Notes: a model not told the origin generated them from the sequence alone. Counted from the stretch's first letter, positions 27,635 to 38,605 are shown. The stretch is DNA of 64,000 nucleotides from Azospirillum thermophilum (GCF_003130795.1 NZ_CP029356.1:332501-396500); one strand, 5' to 3'. Numbers and translations are program-made.

Positions 27635-29413
27635 ATGACCCTCGACCAGATGTTCGCCTTCGGGATCATCGGCGCCGTGATCGCGCTGCTGATCTGGGAC
27701 CGCCTGCGCTACGACCTCGTGGCCATGATCGCCCTTCTGGCGGCACTCGCCGCCGGGATCGTCAAACCCAAGGAGGCCTTCCAGGGCTTCTCGGACGACA
27801 TCGTCATCATCGTGGGGTCCGCCCTGGTGGTCAGCGCCGCGGTCGGGCGGTCGGGCGTGGTGGAGGCGGCGATGCGCCCGCTGGCCGCCCGCATGCGCAC
27901 CCCGGCTTCGCAGATCCTGGTGCTGACCGGGGCCGTCACGCTGCTGTCGGCGGTGGTGAAGAACATCGGGGCGCTGGCGATCTTCATCCCCATCGCCATG
28001 CAGATCGCCCGGCGCAACGGCACCTCGGTCTCCTGCCTGCTGATGCCGATGGCCTTCGGGTCGCTGCTCGGCGGGCTGATGACGCTGGTCGGCACCTCGC
28101 CCAACATCATCGTGTCGCGCCTGCGCGGCGAGATGATGGGCGAACCCTTCGGCATGTTCGACTTCACGCCGGTCGGGCTGGCCATCGCGGTTGCCGGCGT
28201 CGCCTTCCTCGCCCTCGGCTACCGGCTGCTGCCCTCGGGCCGCAAGGCGGCGGAGAGCCGGCCGGCCTTCTCCATCGACGACTACACGGCGGAGGTGCGG
28301 CTGCCCCCCACCTCCCCCTTCGTCAACCGGACCGTCGCCGACCTGGAGGCCTATGGCGAGGGGGAGGTGACGATCGCCGCCATCGTGCGCGAGAACAACC
28401 GCCGCTATGTCCCGTCCGGCCACTGGGTGCTCTACGAGAACGACATCCTGGTGCTGGAGGCCGACACCCAGGCGCTGGCCGACCTGGTGAAGCATGCCGG
28501 TCTGCAGCTCATGCACGAGAAGGACCTGGAGGGCGTCACCAGCGAGGAGGACATCACCGTCATCGAGGCGGTGGTGGAGCAACGCTCGCCGCTCATCGGC
28601 AACCATGTCGAGGAGATGTCGCTGCGCGAGCGGTTCGGCGTCAACCTGCTGGCGCTCAGCCGCCGCGGCCGGCCGGTGCGCCAGCGCCTGCGCCGGGTCC
28701 GCTTCCAGTTCGGCGACCTCGTGGTGCTGCAGGCGCGCAGCGCCGGGCTCAGCGACACCCTGCGCGCGCTCGGCTGCCTGCCGCTGGCGGAACGCGACCT
28801 CGCCATCGGCCGCACGCAGAAGCGCACGGCGGCGCTCGCCGTGCTCGGCATCACCATCGCGCTGGTCGCCACCAGCCTCGTCCCGGTCGCCATCGCCTTC
28901 TTCGGGGCGGCGGTCGCCATGACCGCGCTGCGGGTCATCACCGTGAAGGATGCTTACGACGCCATCGAATGGCCGATCCTGATCCTGCTGGGGGCGCTGA
29001 TCCCGGTCAGCGAATCGCTGCGCACCACCGGCGGGACGGAACTGATCGCCGGCTGGCTGTCGCAGGTGGCGCAGGGGCTGCCGCCGGTCGGCGCGCTGGC
29101 CCTGATCCTGGTGGCGGCGATGGCGGTGACGCCCTTCCTGAACAATGCCGCCACCGTGCTGGTGATGGCGCCGATCGGCGCCAGCATGGCCGAGCATCTG
29201 GGGCTGCGGCCGGACGCCTTCCTGATGGCGGTGGCGGTCGGCGCGGGCTGCGACTTCCTCACCCCCATCGGGCACCAGTGCAACACGCTGGTGATGGGGC
29301 CGGGCGGCTACCGCTTCGGCGACTACTGGCGGCTGGGCCTGCCGCTGTCGATCCTGGTGATCGTGCTGGGCACCGGGGCGATCGCGCTGTTCTGGCCGCT
29401 CGTCCCGCGCTGA
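27635..29413 (+). CDS. SLC13/DASS-type anion transporter with two RCK-C domains
   Basis: 592-residue membrane protein. The N-terminal half has about five helices including VKNIGALAIFIPIAMQIAR and a substrate-binding loop GTSPNIIVSR; two TrkA-C (RCK-C) modules occupy about residues 215-380 (LPPTSPFVNRTVADLEAY and later SPLIGNHVEEMSLRERFGV); the remaining helices contain the matching FLNNAATVLVMAPIG and DFLTPIGHQCNTLVMGPGGY. This fused layout is common among bacterial sulfate/dicarboxylate Na+-coupled transporters. Substrate is not determined; sulfate is possible. Confidence 0.88.
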   Translation: MTLDQMFAFGIIGAVIALLIWDRLRYDLVAMIALLAALAAGIVKPKEAFQGFSDDIVIIVGSALVVSAAVGRSGVVEAAMRPLAARMRTPASQILVLTGAVTLLSAVVKNIGALAIFIPIAMQIARRNGTSVSCLLMPMAFGSLLGGLMTLVGTSPNIIVSRLRGEMMGEPFGMFDFTPVGLAIAVAGVAFLALGYRLLPSGRKAAESRPAFSIDDYTAEVRLPPTSPFVNRTVADLEAYGEGEVTIAAIVRENNRRYVPSGHWVLYENDILVLEADTQALADLVKHAGLQLMHEKDLEGVTSEEDITVIEAVVEQRSPLIGNHVEEMSLRERFGVNLLALSRRGRPVRQRLRRVRFQFGDLVVLQARSAGLSDTLRALGCLPLAERDLAIGRTQKRTAALAVLGITIALVATSLVPVAIAFFGAAVAMTALRVITVKDAYDAIEWPILILLGALIPVSESLRTTGGTELIAGWLSQVAQGLPPVGALALILVAAMAVTPFLNNAATVLVMAPIGASMAEHLGLRPDAFLMAVAVGAGCDFLTPIGHQCNTLVMGPGGYRFGDYWRLGLPLSILVIVLGTGAIALFWPLVPR

Positions 29414-29527
29414 TTCCCGGAGTCCGGGCGGGGGAATAGGATGGCCTGTACGCTTGTCTGGTTCCGTCCCCCGCCATGCTGGTGTAGCCTTTGCCTGGAC
29501 GGGGAAATCCGGACGGGGGAGGCGGGC

Positions 29528-29989
29528 ATGACGGTGTGGCGCCGGTATCTCGTAAAGGACGCTTCCGGACGGCTCGTGGAACTGCCGAGCCGCCAGTTCG
29601 ACCATGCCGACGACGGCACCGCGCCGCTGCCCGGCTTCGCGGGGCGCTGCGTCGAGATGGTCTCCGCCATCCTGGTGGGCGGACGGGGGGACGCGCCGCA
29701 GGTGGCGGAGGTCTCCTTCACCAAGCTCTATTTCGACGAGTCCGGCTTCGTCGACGCCGCCAAGCGCGAACGGATGATCCGCCTGATGCTGGAGAGCTGC
29801 GCCGACCGGATCTGCCGCCGGGCGCCGGCGGCGCGGCCGGACTGCGCCACGCTGTCCCGCCGGGCCGGCGCGGCCCGCGACCAGCTGATGCGCGAGTTCG
29901 CCTGGAACCCGCAGCCGGCGGAGCTCAACGCGGTATTCCGTCAGTTGGATGCCGAACGGCCGGGGGCCGCGGGTCCCACCGTCCACTGA
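29528..29989 (+). CDS. Hypothetical protein
   Basis: 153 residues from an ATG at 29528 that follows a GGGGGAGG Shine-Dalgarno. Not recognised. Soluble, no signal peptide or membrane helix. Contains the patterned segment VSFTKLYFDESGFVDAAKRERMIRLMLE followed by two cysteines (SCADRICRR). Codon use matches the neighbours, so it is probably a real gene. It stands alone between the SLC13-type transporter and a small membrane protein. Confidence 0.6.
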   Translation: MTVWRRYLVKDASGRLVELPSRQFDHADDGTAPLPGFAGRCVEMVSAILVGGRGDAPQVAEVSFTKLYFDESGFVDAAKRERMIRLMLESCADRICRRAPAARPDCATLSRRAGAARDQLMREFAWNPQPAELNAVFRQLDAERPGAAGPTVH

Positions 29990-30066
29990 CGGCCGACCCC
30001 TCTGGTCGCGCGGCGGCCTCGCCACCATATGCGAGGTCCAGTCGGTGACGGAGGATTGTGGTTCCG

Positions 30067-30378
30067 ATGTTCTTTTCCGGAGGCTCGCCCAGGACCGGTC
30101 GGTTCGACGACCGGGACACCGTCCGCGCCCCCTCGCTCGGCCGGCTGCGCCAGCTGGCGCTGATCGGCATGGGATGGACCATCATCGTGCTCGGCATCCT
30201 GATCGCTCCGCTGCCCGGGCCGGGCGGCCTTCCGGTGATCGCGCTCGGCGGGGTGCTTCTCCTGCGCAATTCGGCCGATGCGCGGCGCGGCTTCGTGCGG
30301 CTGAAGCGGCGCTACCCCCGCATGTTCGGCCCGGTCGAACGCCTGCGCCAGCGCCTGCGCAACCGCCGAAAGGCCTGA
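30067..30378 (+). CDS. PGPGW-type small membrane protein
   Basis: 103-residue inner-membrane protein with a hydrophobic hairpin containing IVLGILIAPLPGPGGLPVIALGG, the motif of the PGPGW family of putative transmembrane proteins, then a very basic C-terminal tail (RLKRRYPRMFGPVERLRQRLRNRRKA) that should face the cytosol. Function of the family is unknown. ATG at 30067 is chosen; a GTG three codons upstream is also possible. Confidence 0.75.
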   Translation: MFFSGGSPRTGRFDDRDTVRAPSLGRLRQLALIGMGWTIIVLGILIAPLPGPGGLPVIALGGVLLLRNSADARRGFVRLKRRYPRMFGPVERLRQRLRNRRKA

Positions 30379-30758
30379 CCGGGGACCGGCGCCCCCGCCC
30401 TTTTTTGCGCTCCTGTTGCCGGTCCGCCGGGCTCCGGCTAGTCTGAGGCCGTCTCCTCCCGAACCACGCCTGCCGTGACCGCCGCCCGCCGGGGCGGAGG
30501 GTCGGGCCTGTGCCGGCCGGGTGCCGGATTGTGCATCCCCTGCACGACGGACGTGTACGAACGGGTTTGGCAAGCCGTTGATCCGGAACGGGAAACAGGC
30601 GGATTGTGCATTGTGCGGGAAAAGAGTTCCGCACAACGCGCACCGTGCCGCCCGGCGGGGTGGTTCCGTCTCCGCCGGACGGTCGTCCTGCACTGGCTCT
30701 GGACAGGCGGCGGCGCGCCGGACCATCCTGTCGGCCGTCCTGCGGTTGGGAGGCAACG
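30379..30758. promoter_or_regulatory. Unusual intergenic region with repeated GGATTGTGCAT
   Basis: 380 bases without a supported gene. It holds two exact copies of GGATTGTGCAT (30526-30536 and 30601-30611), 75 bases apart. The first leads into the inverted pentamer GTGCA-TCCCC-TGCAC (30531-30545). The second leads into a hairpin TTGTGCGG / CCGCACAA (about 30611-30636). Such paired sites may be operators for the aminotransferase gene that starts at 30759. Confidence 0.45.
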
Positions 30759-31934
30759 GTGAAGTCGGGCAACGCGATCCTGTCGAGCTATGGAACCACG
30801 ATTTTCGAGGTGATGTCCCGCCTGTCGGAGGAGCATGGCGCCATCAACCTCGGCCAGGGCTTCCCCGACGACCGTGGTCCGGCCGACGTGCTGGAGGCGG
30901 CGTCCAGGGCCCTGCTGGAGGGGTGGAACCAGTACCCCTCGATGATGGGCACGCCGGAGCTGCGGCAGGCGCTGGCCGGCCATGCCAAGCGCTTCTACGG
31001 TCTGGACGTCGACTGGAAGACCGAGACGATGGTGACCTCCGGCGCGACCGAGGCGCTGACCGCCTGCCTGCTCGGCCTGATCGATCCGGGCGACGAGGTG
31101 GTGCTGTTCCAGCCGATGTACGACAGCTACCTGCCGATCATCCGGCTGGCCGGCGGCGTCCCGCGCTACGTCTCGCTGAAGGCGCCGGACTGGAGCTTCA
31201 CCCGCGCCGATCTGGAGGCGGCCTTCTCGCCGAAGACCAAGCTGGTGGTCATCAACGACCCGCTGAACCCGGCGGCCAAGGTCTTCTCCCGCGGGGAGCT
31301 GGACCTGATCGCCGAGTTCATGCTGCGCTTCGACACGCTGGCGGTATGCGACGAGGTGTACGAGCATCTCGTCTACGACGGCCGGCGGCACATCCCGCTG
31401 ATGACCCTGCCGGGCCTGCGCGACCGTTGCCTGAAGATCGGCTCGGCCGGCAAGACCTTCTCGCTGACCGGCTGGAAGGTCGGCTACGTCACGGCGGCGC
31501 CGCACCTGCTGCAGCCGGTCGCCAAGGCCCACCAGTTCCTCACCTTCACCACCCCGCCGAACCTCCAGGCGGCCGTGGCCTACGGCCTCGGCAAGGACGA
31601 GGGCTATTTCGCCGATCTCGCGAACGGGCTGCAGGCCAAGCGCGACCGGCTGTCGGCCGGGCTGCGCTCGGTCGGGTTCGACGTGCTGCCGGGGGCGGGG
31701 ACCTACTTCGTCGTCGCGGACATCGCGTCCCTCGCGGCCGCGGCCGGCTTCGACGGCGACGACCAGGAGTTCTGCCGCTGGATGACCGCCGAGGCGGGCG
31801 TGACGGCCATCCCGGTCAGCGCCTTCTTCGTGGAGAACGCGCCGCAAACCTGTATCCGCTTCTGCTTCTCCAAGAAAGACCAAGTGCTCGACGAGGCCAT
31901 CGCTAGGTTGCGGAGGCGCTTTGCCAAGGGGTGA
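30759..31934 (+). CDS. Class I PLP aminotransferase (YbdL/kynurenine aminotransferase-like)
   Basis: 391-residue fold-type I aminotransferase. NLGQGFPDDRGP and YPSMMGTPELRQAL are family blocks; VVINDPLNPAAKVFSRGEL replaces the more usual NNPhNPTG; VCDEVYEHLVYDG binds the PLP ring and GSAGKTFSLTGWKVGY holds the Schiff-base lysine; CIRFCFSKK contains the carboxylate-binding arginine. It resembles methionine/kynurenine-type aminotransferases (YbdL, KAT). Start is a GTG at 30759 behind GGGAGG; the open frame continues upstream through the repeat-containing intergenic region, which is unlikely to be coding. The exact amino donor is not determinable. Confidence 0.88.
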   Translation: MKSGNAILSSYGTTIFEVMSRLSEEHGAINLGQGFPDDRGPADVLEAASRALLEGWNQYPSMMGTPELRQALAGHAKRFYGLDVDWKTETMVTSGATEALTACLLGLIDPGDEVVLFQPMYDSYLPIIRLAGGVPRYVSLKAPDWSFTRADLEAAFSPKTKLVVINDPLNPAAKVFSRGELDLIAEFMLRFDTLAVCDEVYEHLVYDGRRHIPLMTLPGLRDRCLKIGSAGKTFSLTGWKVGYVTAAPHLLQPVAKAHQFLTFTTPPNLQAAVAYGLGKDEGYFADLANGLQAKRDRLSAGLRSVGFDVLPGAGTYFVVADIASLAAAAGFDGDDQEFCRWMTAEAGVTAIPVSAFFVENAPQTCIRFCFSKKDQVLDEAIARLRRRFAKG

Positions 31935-31988
31935 CGAAGACAATCCTACGTAGACGGCACAATGGAGGTGAAAACAGTTTACGGCGTT

Positions 31989-32012
31989 AACGGAATCGCC
32001 AGGAATTCCGTT
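31989..32012. repeat. 8-bp inverted repeat upstream of the histidine kinase gene
   Basis: AACGGAAT (31989-31996) and ATTCCGTT (32005-32012) are exact reverse complements with an 8-base spacer, in an A+T-richer region 75 bases before the kinase ATG. No T tract follows, so an operator is more likely than a terminator. Confidence 0.45.
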
Positions 32013-32086
32013 TAGCGTCCTTACCATAGCGGGTCGAACCGACCGGTCTTCCGACCGGGGGCGGCCCGCCGGGCAGGACGCGCATC

Positions 32087-33712
32087 ATGGTGGTTCCGGT
32101 TACCTTCCGGTGGGGCATCTTCGTTTCGAGCCTGGTCGCCCTGCTGGCCGTGTGGGGCGGCCATGCCCAGATGAGCCGGGCCGTCTACGACCGGCAGCTC
32201 CGCGAATCGGTCTCCTCGGCCGAAACGGCGGCGCGGGCCTTCGAGCGCAGCACCCACCGCACGCTCCACGAGATCGACGTCACGCTCCACAACCTCGCCC
32301 TGCGGTACGGCGAGCAGGGCGTCCAGGGCGCCCGCCGGCTGATCGAGCAGGGGCTGTACGACCCCAACCTGATCCACCACTTCGCCTTCTTCGACTCGGA
32401 CGGCGATCTCGTCTTCCGCAACGAGGGGCAGGATACGGTCACCTGCGTCGCCGACCAGCCCTTCTTCGCCTTCCACAAGGGCGTGGGACAGAGCCTGATG
32501 TATGCCGGCCAGCCCTTCGCCGGCTCCACCACCGGCCAGCCGCTGCTGCGCTTCAGCCGGCGGATCGAGTCGCCGGACGGGGGCTTCGCCGGGGTGGTCG
32601 TCGCCAACGCCGACCCTGACGAACTGTCGGACGTCTACAGCCAGGCGCTGGTCGGGCCGCGCGGCTCGGTGATCCTGGCCGGGCTCGACCGGATGGTGCG
32701 GGTGCAGGCCGGCGGGGCCGGCAGGCAGGCGATCGGGACCGTCATGCCCGAGTCGCCGCTGTGGGAGGCGATCGGCACCGCCATCACCGGCGTCGTCTGG
32801 CAGACCGATGCGGCCGACGGCAGGCGCCGGGTCTATGCCTACCGGACCGTGCAGGGGTACCCGCTGATCGTGATGGTCGGGGTGGCGCTGGAGGACATCC
32901 AGGCGGCGGTCTCCGGCCTGCACCGCCATCTCCTGATCATCGCCCTGCTGCTGACCCTCTCCATCCTGACCGTCGCCGGCTTCCTGCTGGCCCAGCACCG
33001 CAACGCCCGCAGGCTGGAGGAGGCGCTGGCGGTCAACCGCGACTTCCTCGCCCGCGTCAGCCACGAGCTGCGCACCCCGCTGAACGCCATCCTCGGCTTC
33101 TCGGAGGTGATCCGCGACCGGCTGCTGGGGCCGCGGGCCGACGGGCGCTATGCCGACTATGCCGCGGACATCCACGAGTCGGGGCGGCATCTGCTGGCCC
33201 TGATCGACGACATCCTCGACCTGTCCCGCCTGCAGGCCGGCCGCATGACCCTGCAGATCGAACCGGTCGACCTGCGCTCGGCGGTGGAGTGGGTCATGCG
33301 CATCATCGCCGTGCAGGCGGAGCAGAAGGACATCCGCCTGTTCTGCGAGCTTCCGGCGGACCTGCGGACCATCCGCGCCGACGACCGGGCGGTGAAGCAG
33401 ATGCTGCTGAACCTCCTCCACAACGCGGTCAAGTTCACGCCGCGCGGCGGCTCGATCCGGGTGGCCGCGGAACGGCAGGGCGGGACCTGCGTCCTGCGCA
33501 TCGCCGACACCGGCATCGGCATGACGCCGGAACAGCTCCGCCAGGCGGTCATCCCGCTCGGCCAGGCGTCGGCCCAGACCAGGCAGGACGGGCAGGGGAC
33601 CGGCCTCGGCCTCTCCATCGTCAAGTCGCTGATGGAGGCGCAGGGCGGACGCATGCACATCGACAGCCGTCCGGGCGAAGGCAGCCAGATCACGCTGGAA
33701 TTCGTCGGCTGA
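32087..33712 (+). CDS. Sensor histidine kinase with dCache-like periplasmic domain
   Basis: 541-residue inner-membrane kinase. First helix at about residues 8-25, a periplasmic Cache-type sensor (residues about 30-278, with ESPDGGFAGVVVANADPDELSD), second helix at about 281-302, then the dimerisation/phosphoacceptor domain with His326 in SHELRTPLNAILGFSE and a HATPase domain with N box NLLHNAVKFTPRGG, G1 DTGIGM and G2 GQGTGLGLSIV. No receiver domain is fused and no response regulator gene adjoins it, so it is an orphan; the nearest regulator is at 45427. Ligand unknown. Confidence 0.92.
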   Translation: MVVPVTFRWGIFVSSLVALLAVWGGHAQMSRAVYDRQLRESVSSAETAARAFERSTHRTLHEIDVTLHNLALRYGEQGVQGARRLIEQGLYDPNLIHHFAFFDSDGDLVFRNEGQDTVTCVADQPFFAFHKGVGQSLMYAGQPFAGSTTGQPLLRFSRRIESPDGGFAGVVVANADPDELSDVYSQALVGPRGSVILAGLDRMVRVQAGGAGRQAIGTVMPESPLWEAIGTAITGVVWQTDAADGRRRVYAYRTVQGYPLIVMVGVALEDIQAAVSGLHRHLLIIALLLTLSILTVAGFLLAQHRNARRLEEALAVNRDFLARVSHELRTPLNAILGFSEVIRDRLLGPRADGRYADYAADIHESGRHLLALIDDILDLSRLQAGRMTLQIEPVDLRSAVEWVMRIIAVQAEQKDIRLFCELPADLRTIRADDRAVKQMLLNLLHNAVKFTPRGGSIRVAAERQGGTCVLRIADTGIGMTPEQLRQAVIPLGQASAQTRQDGQGTGLGLSIVKSLMEAQGGRMHIDSRPGEGSQITLEFVG

Positions 33713-33854
33713 CCGGTCGGGCGTCGAGTCGCAGGGCCGTAAACCCATGGCGAATTCCCGACCGGTTGGGCATACTCCGCGCCGGTTTTGCATAGGCCCG
33801 GTCCGGCACCCTCGTGCCGGGAGGCCGGGCCGTGGACATTGAGGCCTCCTGCGT

Positions 33855-36800
33855 ATGTTGCCCGTGCTGGCGCGTGTCTGTGCCGTCCTCCTCGCATCGT
33901 CCGTTCCCGCCATCGCCGCCACCCCGGCGGAGCCGGTTCCCTTCGGCGTCTCCAGCGTCGAGGTGGTGGCCGAGCGCGACGTGCCCCAGGCCTGCTTCAC
34001 CTTCACCGACCGGCTGGAGCGGTCGCGGGCGGTGAACTACCGCGACTTCGTGGAGGTGCAGCCGGCGGTCGACGGCGCGGCGATCGCCCGCGACCGGACG
34101 CTCTGCGTCGAGGGGCTGCAGCACGGGCAGAAGTACCAGATCACGCTGCGCGACGGGCTGCCCGGCGCCGACGGCAAGCGCCTGCCGGCTGCCGATCTGC
34201 GCGAGGTGGCGGTCCCGAACCGCAAGCCGTCGCTCGCCTTCCGCGGCGCCGGCTACATCCTGCCCCGCGTCGGGGCGGAGGGGCTGCCGCTGCGCTCCAT
34301 CAACCTGGACCGCGCCAAGCTGCAGGTCCTGCGCATCGCCGACCGGGCGCTGGTGGAGAAGATCTATTTCGGCCGCATCGGCCAGCAGCTCTCCGACTAC
34401 GACGTCGGCGAGATGGTCGACCGCGCCGGCCAGGAGGTCTGGCGCGGCGAGATGGCGATCAGCAACCTGCCGAACAAGGCCGTGGTCACCGCCTTCCCGA
34501 TCGACGCGGTGCTCGGCAAGCTGGAGCCGGGGTCTACATCGCCGTCGCCGGAGCCGAGGAGATCAAGCCCGGCGGCTGGGAGCAGAAGGCGACCCAGTGG
34601 TTCGTCGTCTCCGACCTCGGCCTGAACACCATCGCCGGCGAGGACTCGCTGGTGGTCTTCGCCCGTTCGCTGCGCTCCTCCGCCCCGGTGGGCGGGGTCG
34701 AGCTGCGGCTGGTGGCGCGCAACGGGGCGGAGCTCGGCCGGGCGCAGACCGGGGAGGACGGGCTTGCCCGCTTCGATCTCGCCGCCCTGCGGGCCGCCGG
34801 CGGGGAGCCGGCGCAGGCCCTCTTCGCCACCCGCGGCGCCGGCGACTTCGCCGTGCTGGACCTGACCGCCAACAACCCGGTCGGCGATCAGCCCGACCGC
34901 CCCGCGGCCACCCGGTCGGTCCCCGGTCAGCCCGACGCCTTTCTCTATACCGAGCGCGGCATCTACCGTCCGGGAGAACCGGTCCATCTGACTGTGCTGT
35001 TGCGTGACCCCGACGCCCGGCCGCTGCCCGGCCGGGGGTTGACCGTAAAGGTCCTGCGACCCGATGGGCTCGAGGTGGAGCGCCGCAGCCTGACCGACAG
35101 CGGGGCCGGCGCCTACGCCACCCGCATCGACCTGCCGGCCAACGGCTTCGCGGGGACCTGGACGGTGACCGCCCATGCCGAACCCGATGGCCCGGCGCTC
35201 GGCCGGGTCGAGTTCCTGCTGGAGGATTTCGTCCCGCCCCGCCTGGACATCGCGCTGTCCTCCACCGCCAGGGAGCTGACGCCCGATGGCGGCGCGACGG
35301 TGGAGCTCGACGGCCGCTATCTCTACGGGGCGCCGGCCGCCGGCCTGCCCGGCGAACTGTCGGTGACCCTGCGCCGTGCCGCCAATCCCTATCCCGACCT
35401 GCCCGGATACCGGTTCGGCCTGATCCAGGAAGAGGTCACGCCGCGCAAGTCCGAGCTGCCGGGCTTCATCACCAACAGCTCCGGCGACGCCTCGCTGAAC
35501 GTCCGCCTGCCGCAGCCGCCGGAAAGCACCCGGCCGCTGGAAGCGGTGGTCCGTGCGACGCTGTTCGACATCGGCGGCCGCCCGGTCGGTCGCGACCTCG
35601 TCCTGCCGGTGCGCCACCAGCCTTTCGCCATCGGCATCCGCCCCCGATTCGAGGGTGACGGCGTGCCGGAGGGGGCCACCGCCGGCTTCGACGTCGTCGC
35701 GGTGGGGCCGGACGGCAAGCCGGTGGACAAGTCCGACCTCTCCTTCGAGCTGTTCGAGGAGGAGTACGACTACGCCTGGTTCGAGGCCAACGGCCGCTGG
35801 GATTACAAGGTGACCGTCCGCGACCGGCGGGTCACCGGCGGCACCCTGTCCGCCGGCACCGACAAGCCGGGATCGGTCGAGGCCCCGGTCACCGCCGGGC
35901 GCTACCGGCTGGAGGTGTTCGACGCCAAGACCGGCGTGGCGAGCAGCGTGCGCTTCGTAGCCGGCTGGTGGATGACCCCGACCGCCCAGGAGCGGCCGGA
36001 CGAGGTCGACGTCTCGGTCATGATGCCGGCCTATCGCGGCGGGGAGACCGCCTGGATCCACGTCAAGCCGCCCTACCGCAGCCAGGTCCTGATCGCGGTC
36101 GCCGACCGCAGGATCCGTCAGGCCATCACGCAGGAGATCGGTCCGGAGGGCGCCTTCCTGCAGGTTCCCGTCGACCCGTCCTGGACCGGCGGGGTCTACG
36201 TCCTGGCCACCGCCTTCTCCACCGATCCCGAGGCCAAGGGAGGACCGCGCCGCGCCGTCGGCCTGTCCTGGCTGGCGATGGACGAGAGTCAGCGCGCTCT
36301 GGCCGTCCGTCTGAACACCCCGGCCGAAACCGAGCCGCGCCGCGCCATGACCGCCGAAGTGACGCTGGATGGTGTGCCGGAGGGGCAGCAGGCCTATGTC
36401 ACGCTGGCGGCGGTGGACGATTCGGTCCTCCAGCTCACCGACCAGCAGACCCCGGACCCGGCCGGCCACTATCTGGGCAAGCGGCGCCTGTCCGTCGAGC
36501 TGCGCGACTCCTTCGGCCGGCTGATCGACCCGGCGGGCGTCGAAACCGACCGGGTCCGGTCGCCCGGCTCGCCGCGGCTGCGCCAGATCGGCGGCATGCT
36601 GCCGCAGAAGTCGGAGCGGGTGGTCTCCCTGTTCTCCGGCATCGTCACCGCCGGAGCGGGCGGCAAGGCGCAGGTGCCCTTCGATCTGCCGGACTTCCAG
36701 GGACGCCTGCGCGTGATGGCCGTGGCCTGGAGCGGCGACAAGCTGGGCCGCGCCGAGAGCTTCGTCCTGGTCCGCGACCCCGTCCTGGCCGATCTGACGC

Positions 36801-38605
36801 TGCCGCGCTTCCTGTCTCCGGGCGACACGGCGCAGCTTCTGGTGACGCTCGACAATCTGGCTGGGCCGGCCGGCGATTATCGCGTCGCCTTGTCGGCCGA
36901 CGGGGCGATCGCGCTGTCCGGTGGCGAGCTGACCGTTCCGGGCCTCGGCCGCGGCAAGCGGGCGACCGCCGGCCGTGTGCTGACCGCCACCGCGGTCGGC
37001 TCCGGCCATCTCACCCTCGACGTCACCGGTCCGGACGGGCTGCGCATCACGCGGAGCTGGGACGTGACGGTCCGCCCCGCCGCGTCGCCGCAGGTGCGCC
37101 GTGCGGTCTCCACCCTCGGCCCCGACAAGGGGCTGACCGTGCCGGCCGATCTCACCACCGGCCTGCGGCCGGAGACGGTGACGGCCGCGGCTTCCGTCAG
37201 CACCCTGCCGGAGATCGACGTGGCGGGTCTTCTCCTGTCGCTCGACCGCGCCGGCATCGGCGGCGCCGAGCAGACGGCGAGCCGCGTCCTGCCCCTGCTG
37301 TCGTTCGGCGATGTCGCGGTGTCGCTGGGCATCGGCAGCGAGGAGCGGATCACGGCGCGCGTCCAGCGCGGCATCGACCGGTTGCTCACCTTCCAGACCG
37401 CGGACGGCGGCTTCGCCAACTGGTCGCCGAAGGGGGAGGTCGATCCCTGGCTGACCGCCTATGCCGCCGACGTGCTGGGCCGGGCGCGGACCGCCGGCTA
37501 TCGGGTGCCGGACGTCCCCTACCGCAAGGCCCTGGACTGGTTGAAGCGGACCATCGACAACGCCTGGGTCGAGCCGGCCGATCTGCCCGGCCGCGCCTAC
37601 ACCCTCTATGTGCTGGCGCGGGCCAAGATGACCGACGGCAATGCGGTCCGCTATTTCCAGGAGACCTACTGGGGCCAGCTCCAGACCGATCTCGGCCGGG
37701 CGCAGATCGCCGCGGCGACAGCCGTCCTGGGCGACCAGGGCCGGGCGGTCGAGGCCTTCGGCAAGCTGACCGGCGCGCGGGTGGTGACGTCGACATTGAA
37801 CGACCACGGCTCCTCGCTCCGCGACGAGGCCGGCGTGGTCTGGCTGATGGCCGAAAGCGGGGTCGTGGAGCGCGAGCGTCTGACCCAGGCCGCCGACCGC
37901 GTCGCCAAGACCTTTGCCGCGGTGCGCACGACCAATGCTCAGGAGCAGGCCTGGCTGCTGATGGCGGCGAAGGCGCTGATCGACCGGGCGCCGCCGATGA
38001 AGCTGCTGGTCGGCGACCAGACGGTGGAGAACGCCAAGCCGCTGTTCCAGCGCATCGATCCGGCAAATCCGCCGGTCCTGCGCAATGCGGGAACGGAGCC
38101 GGTGCGCCAGATCGTCTCGGCCGTCGGAGTGCCGGCTGAGCCGCCGGGGCCGGAGGAGCAGGGGATGACGATCAGCCGCCGGGTCTTCGACATGGCCGGC
38201 CGGCAGGTCGACCTCGCGGGGGTCCGCCACAACGATCTGCTGGTGGTGATCCTGGAGGGGGAGGCGGCAAATCCGTTCGACCACCAGGTTCTGGTGACCG
38301 ATCCGCTGCCGGCGGGATTCGAGATCGAGAATGTCCGGCTGGCCAACAGCGGGCAGCTCGGCAACCTGTCCTGGCTGGGCGATCTGTCGTCGGCCCGCCA
38401 TGTGGAGTTCCGCGACGACCGCTTCGTCGCTGCGGTCGACCTGCCCAAGCAGGCGCCGCGGTTCCGTCTGGTCTATCTGGTGCGGGCGGTCACGCCGGGC
38501 GAATTCGCGCTGCCGGGAGCGACGGCCGAGGATCTGCAGCGTCCGCACCTGTCGGCGCGGACCGCAGCGGCCCGCCTGCGGGTGCTGCCGACGCAGGCTC
38601 CGTGA
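33855..38605 (+). CDS. Alpha-2-macroglobulin family protein, YfaS-like (one-base frameshift)
   Basis: About 1583 residues after repair. An N-terminal signal peptide (ARVCAVLLASSVPAIAA) precedes multiple MG-type beta domains, including FLYTERGIYRPGEPVHLTVLLRD and the bait/ANA-like region, and an alpha-alpha toroid (thioester domain) with TADGGFANWSPKGEVDPWLTAY. Where thioester-containing members have Cys-x-Glu-Gln, this protein reads GGAEQTASRVLPLL, with alanine near base 37264, so it cannot form the thioester; the same loss is known in E. coli YfaS. Frames join at 34529-34532 (four Gs present, five needed: LEPG-VYIAVAG). No pbpC partner gene follows. Probably a periplasmic protease trap or scaffold. 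Confidence 0.88.

Noticed and set aside
26627..30028. Long minus-strand open frame antisense to the AsmA-like, SLC13 and following genes
   Set aside because: Composed of Arg/Ala/Gly/Pro-rich sequence with no domain; a product of high GC content opposite real genes.
34397..38548. 1383-residue minus-strand frame opposite the A2M-like gene
   Set aside because: Low-complexity antisense shadow; the plus strand has signal peptide, MG domains and family blocks.
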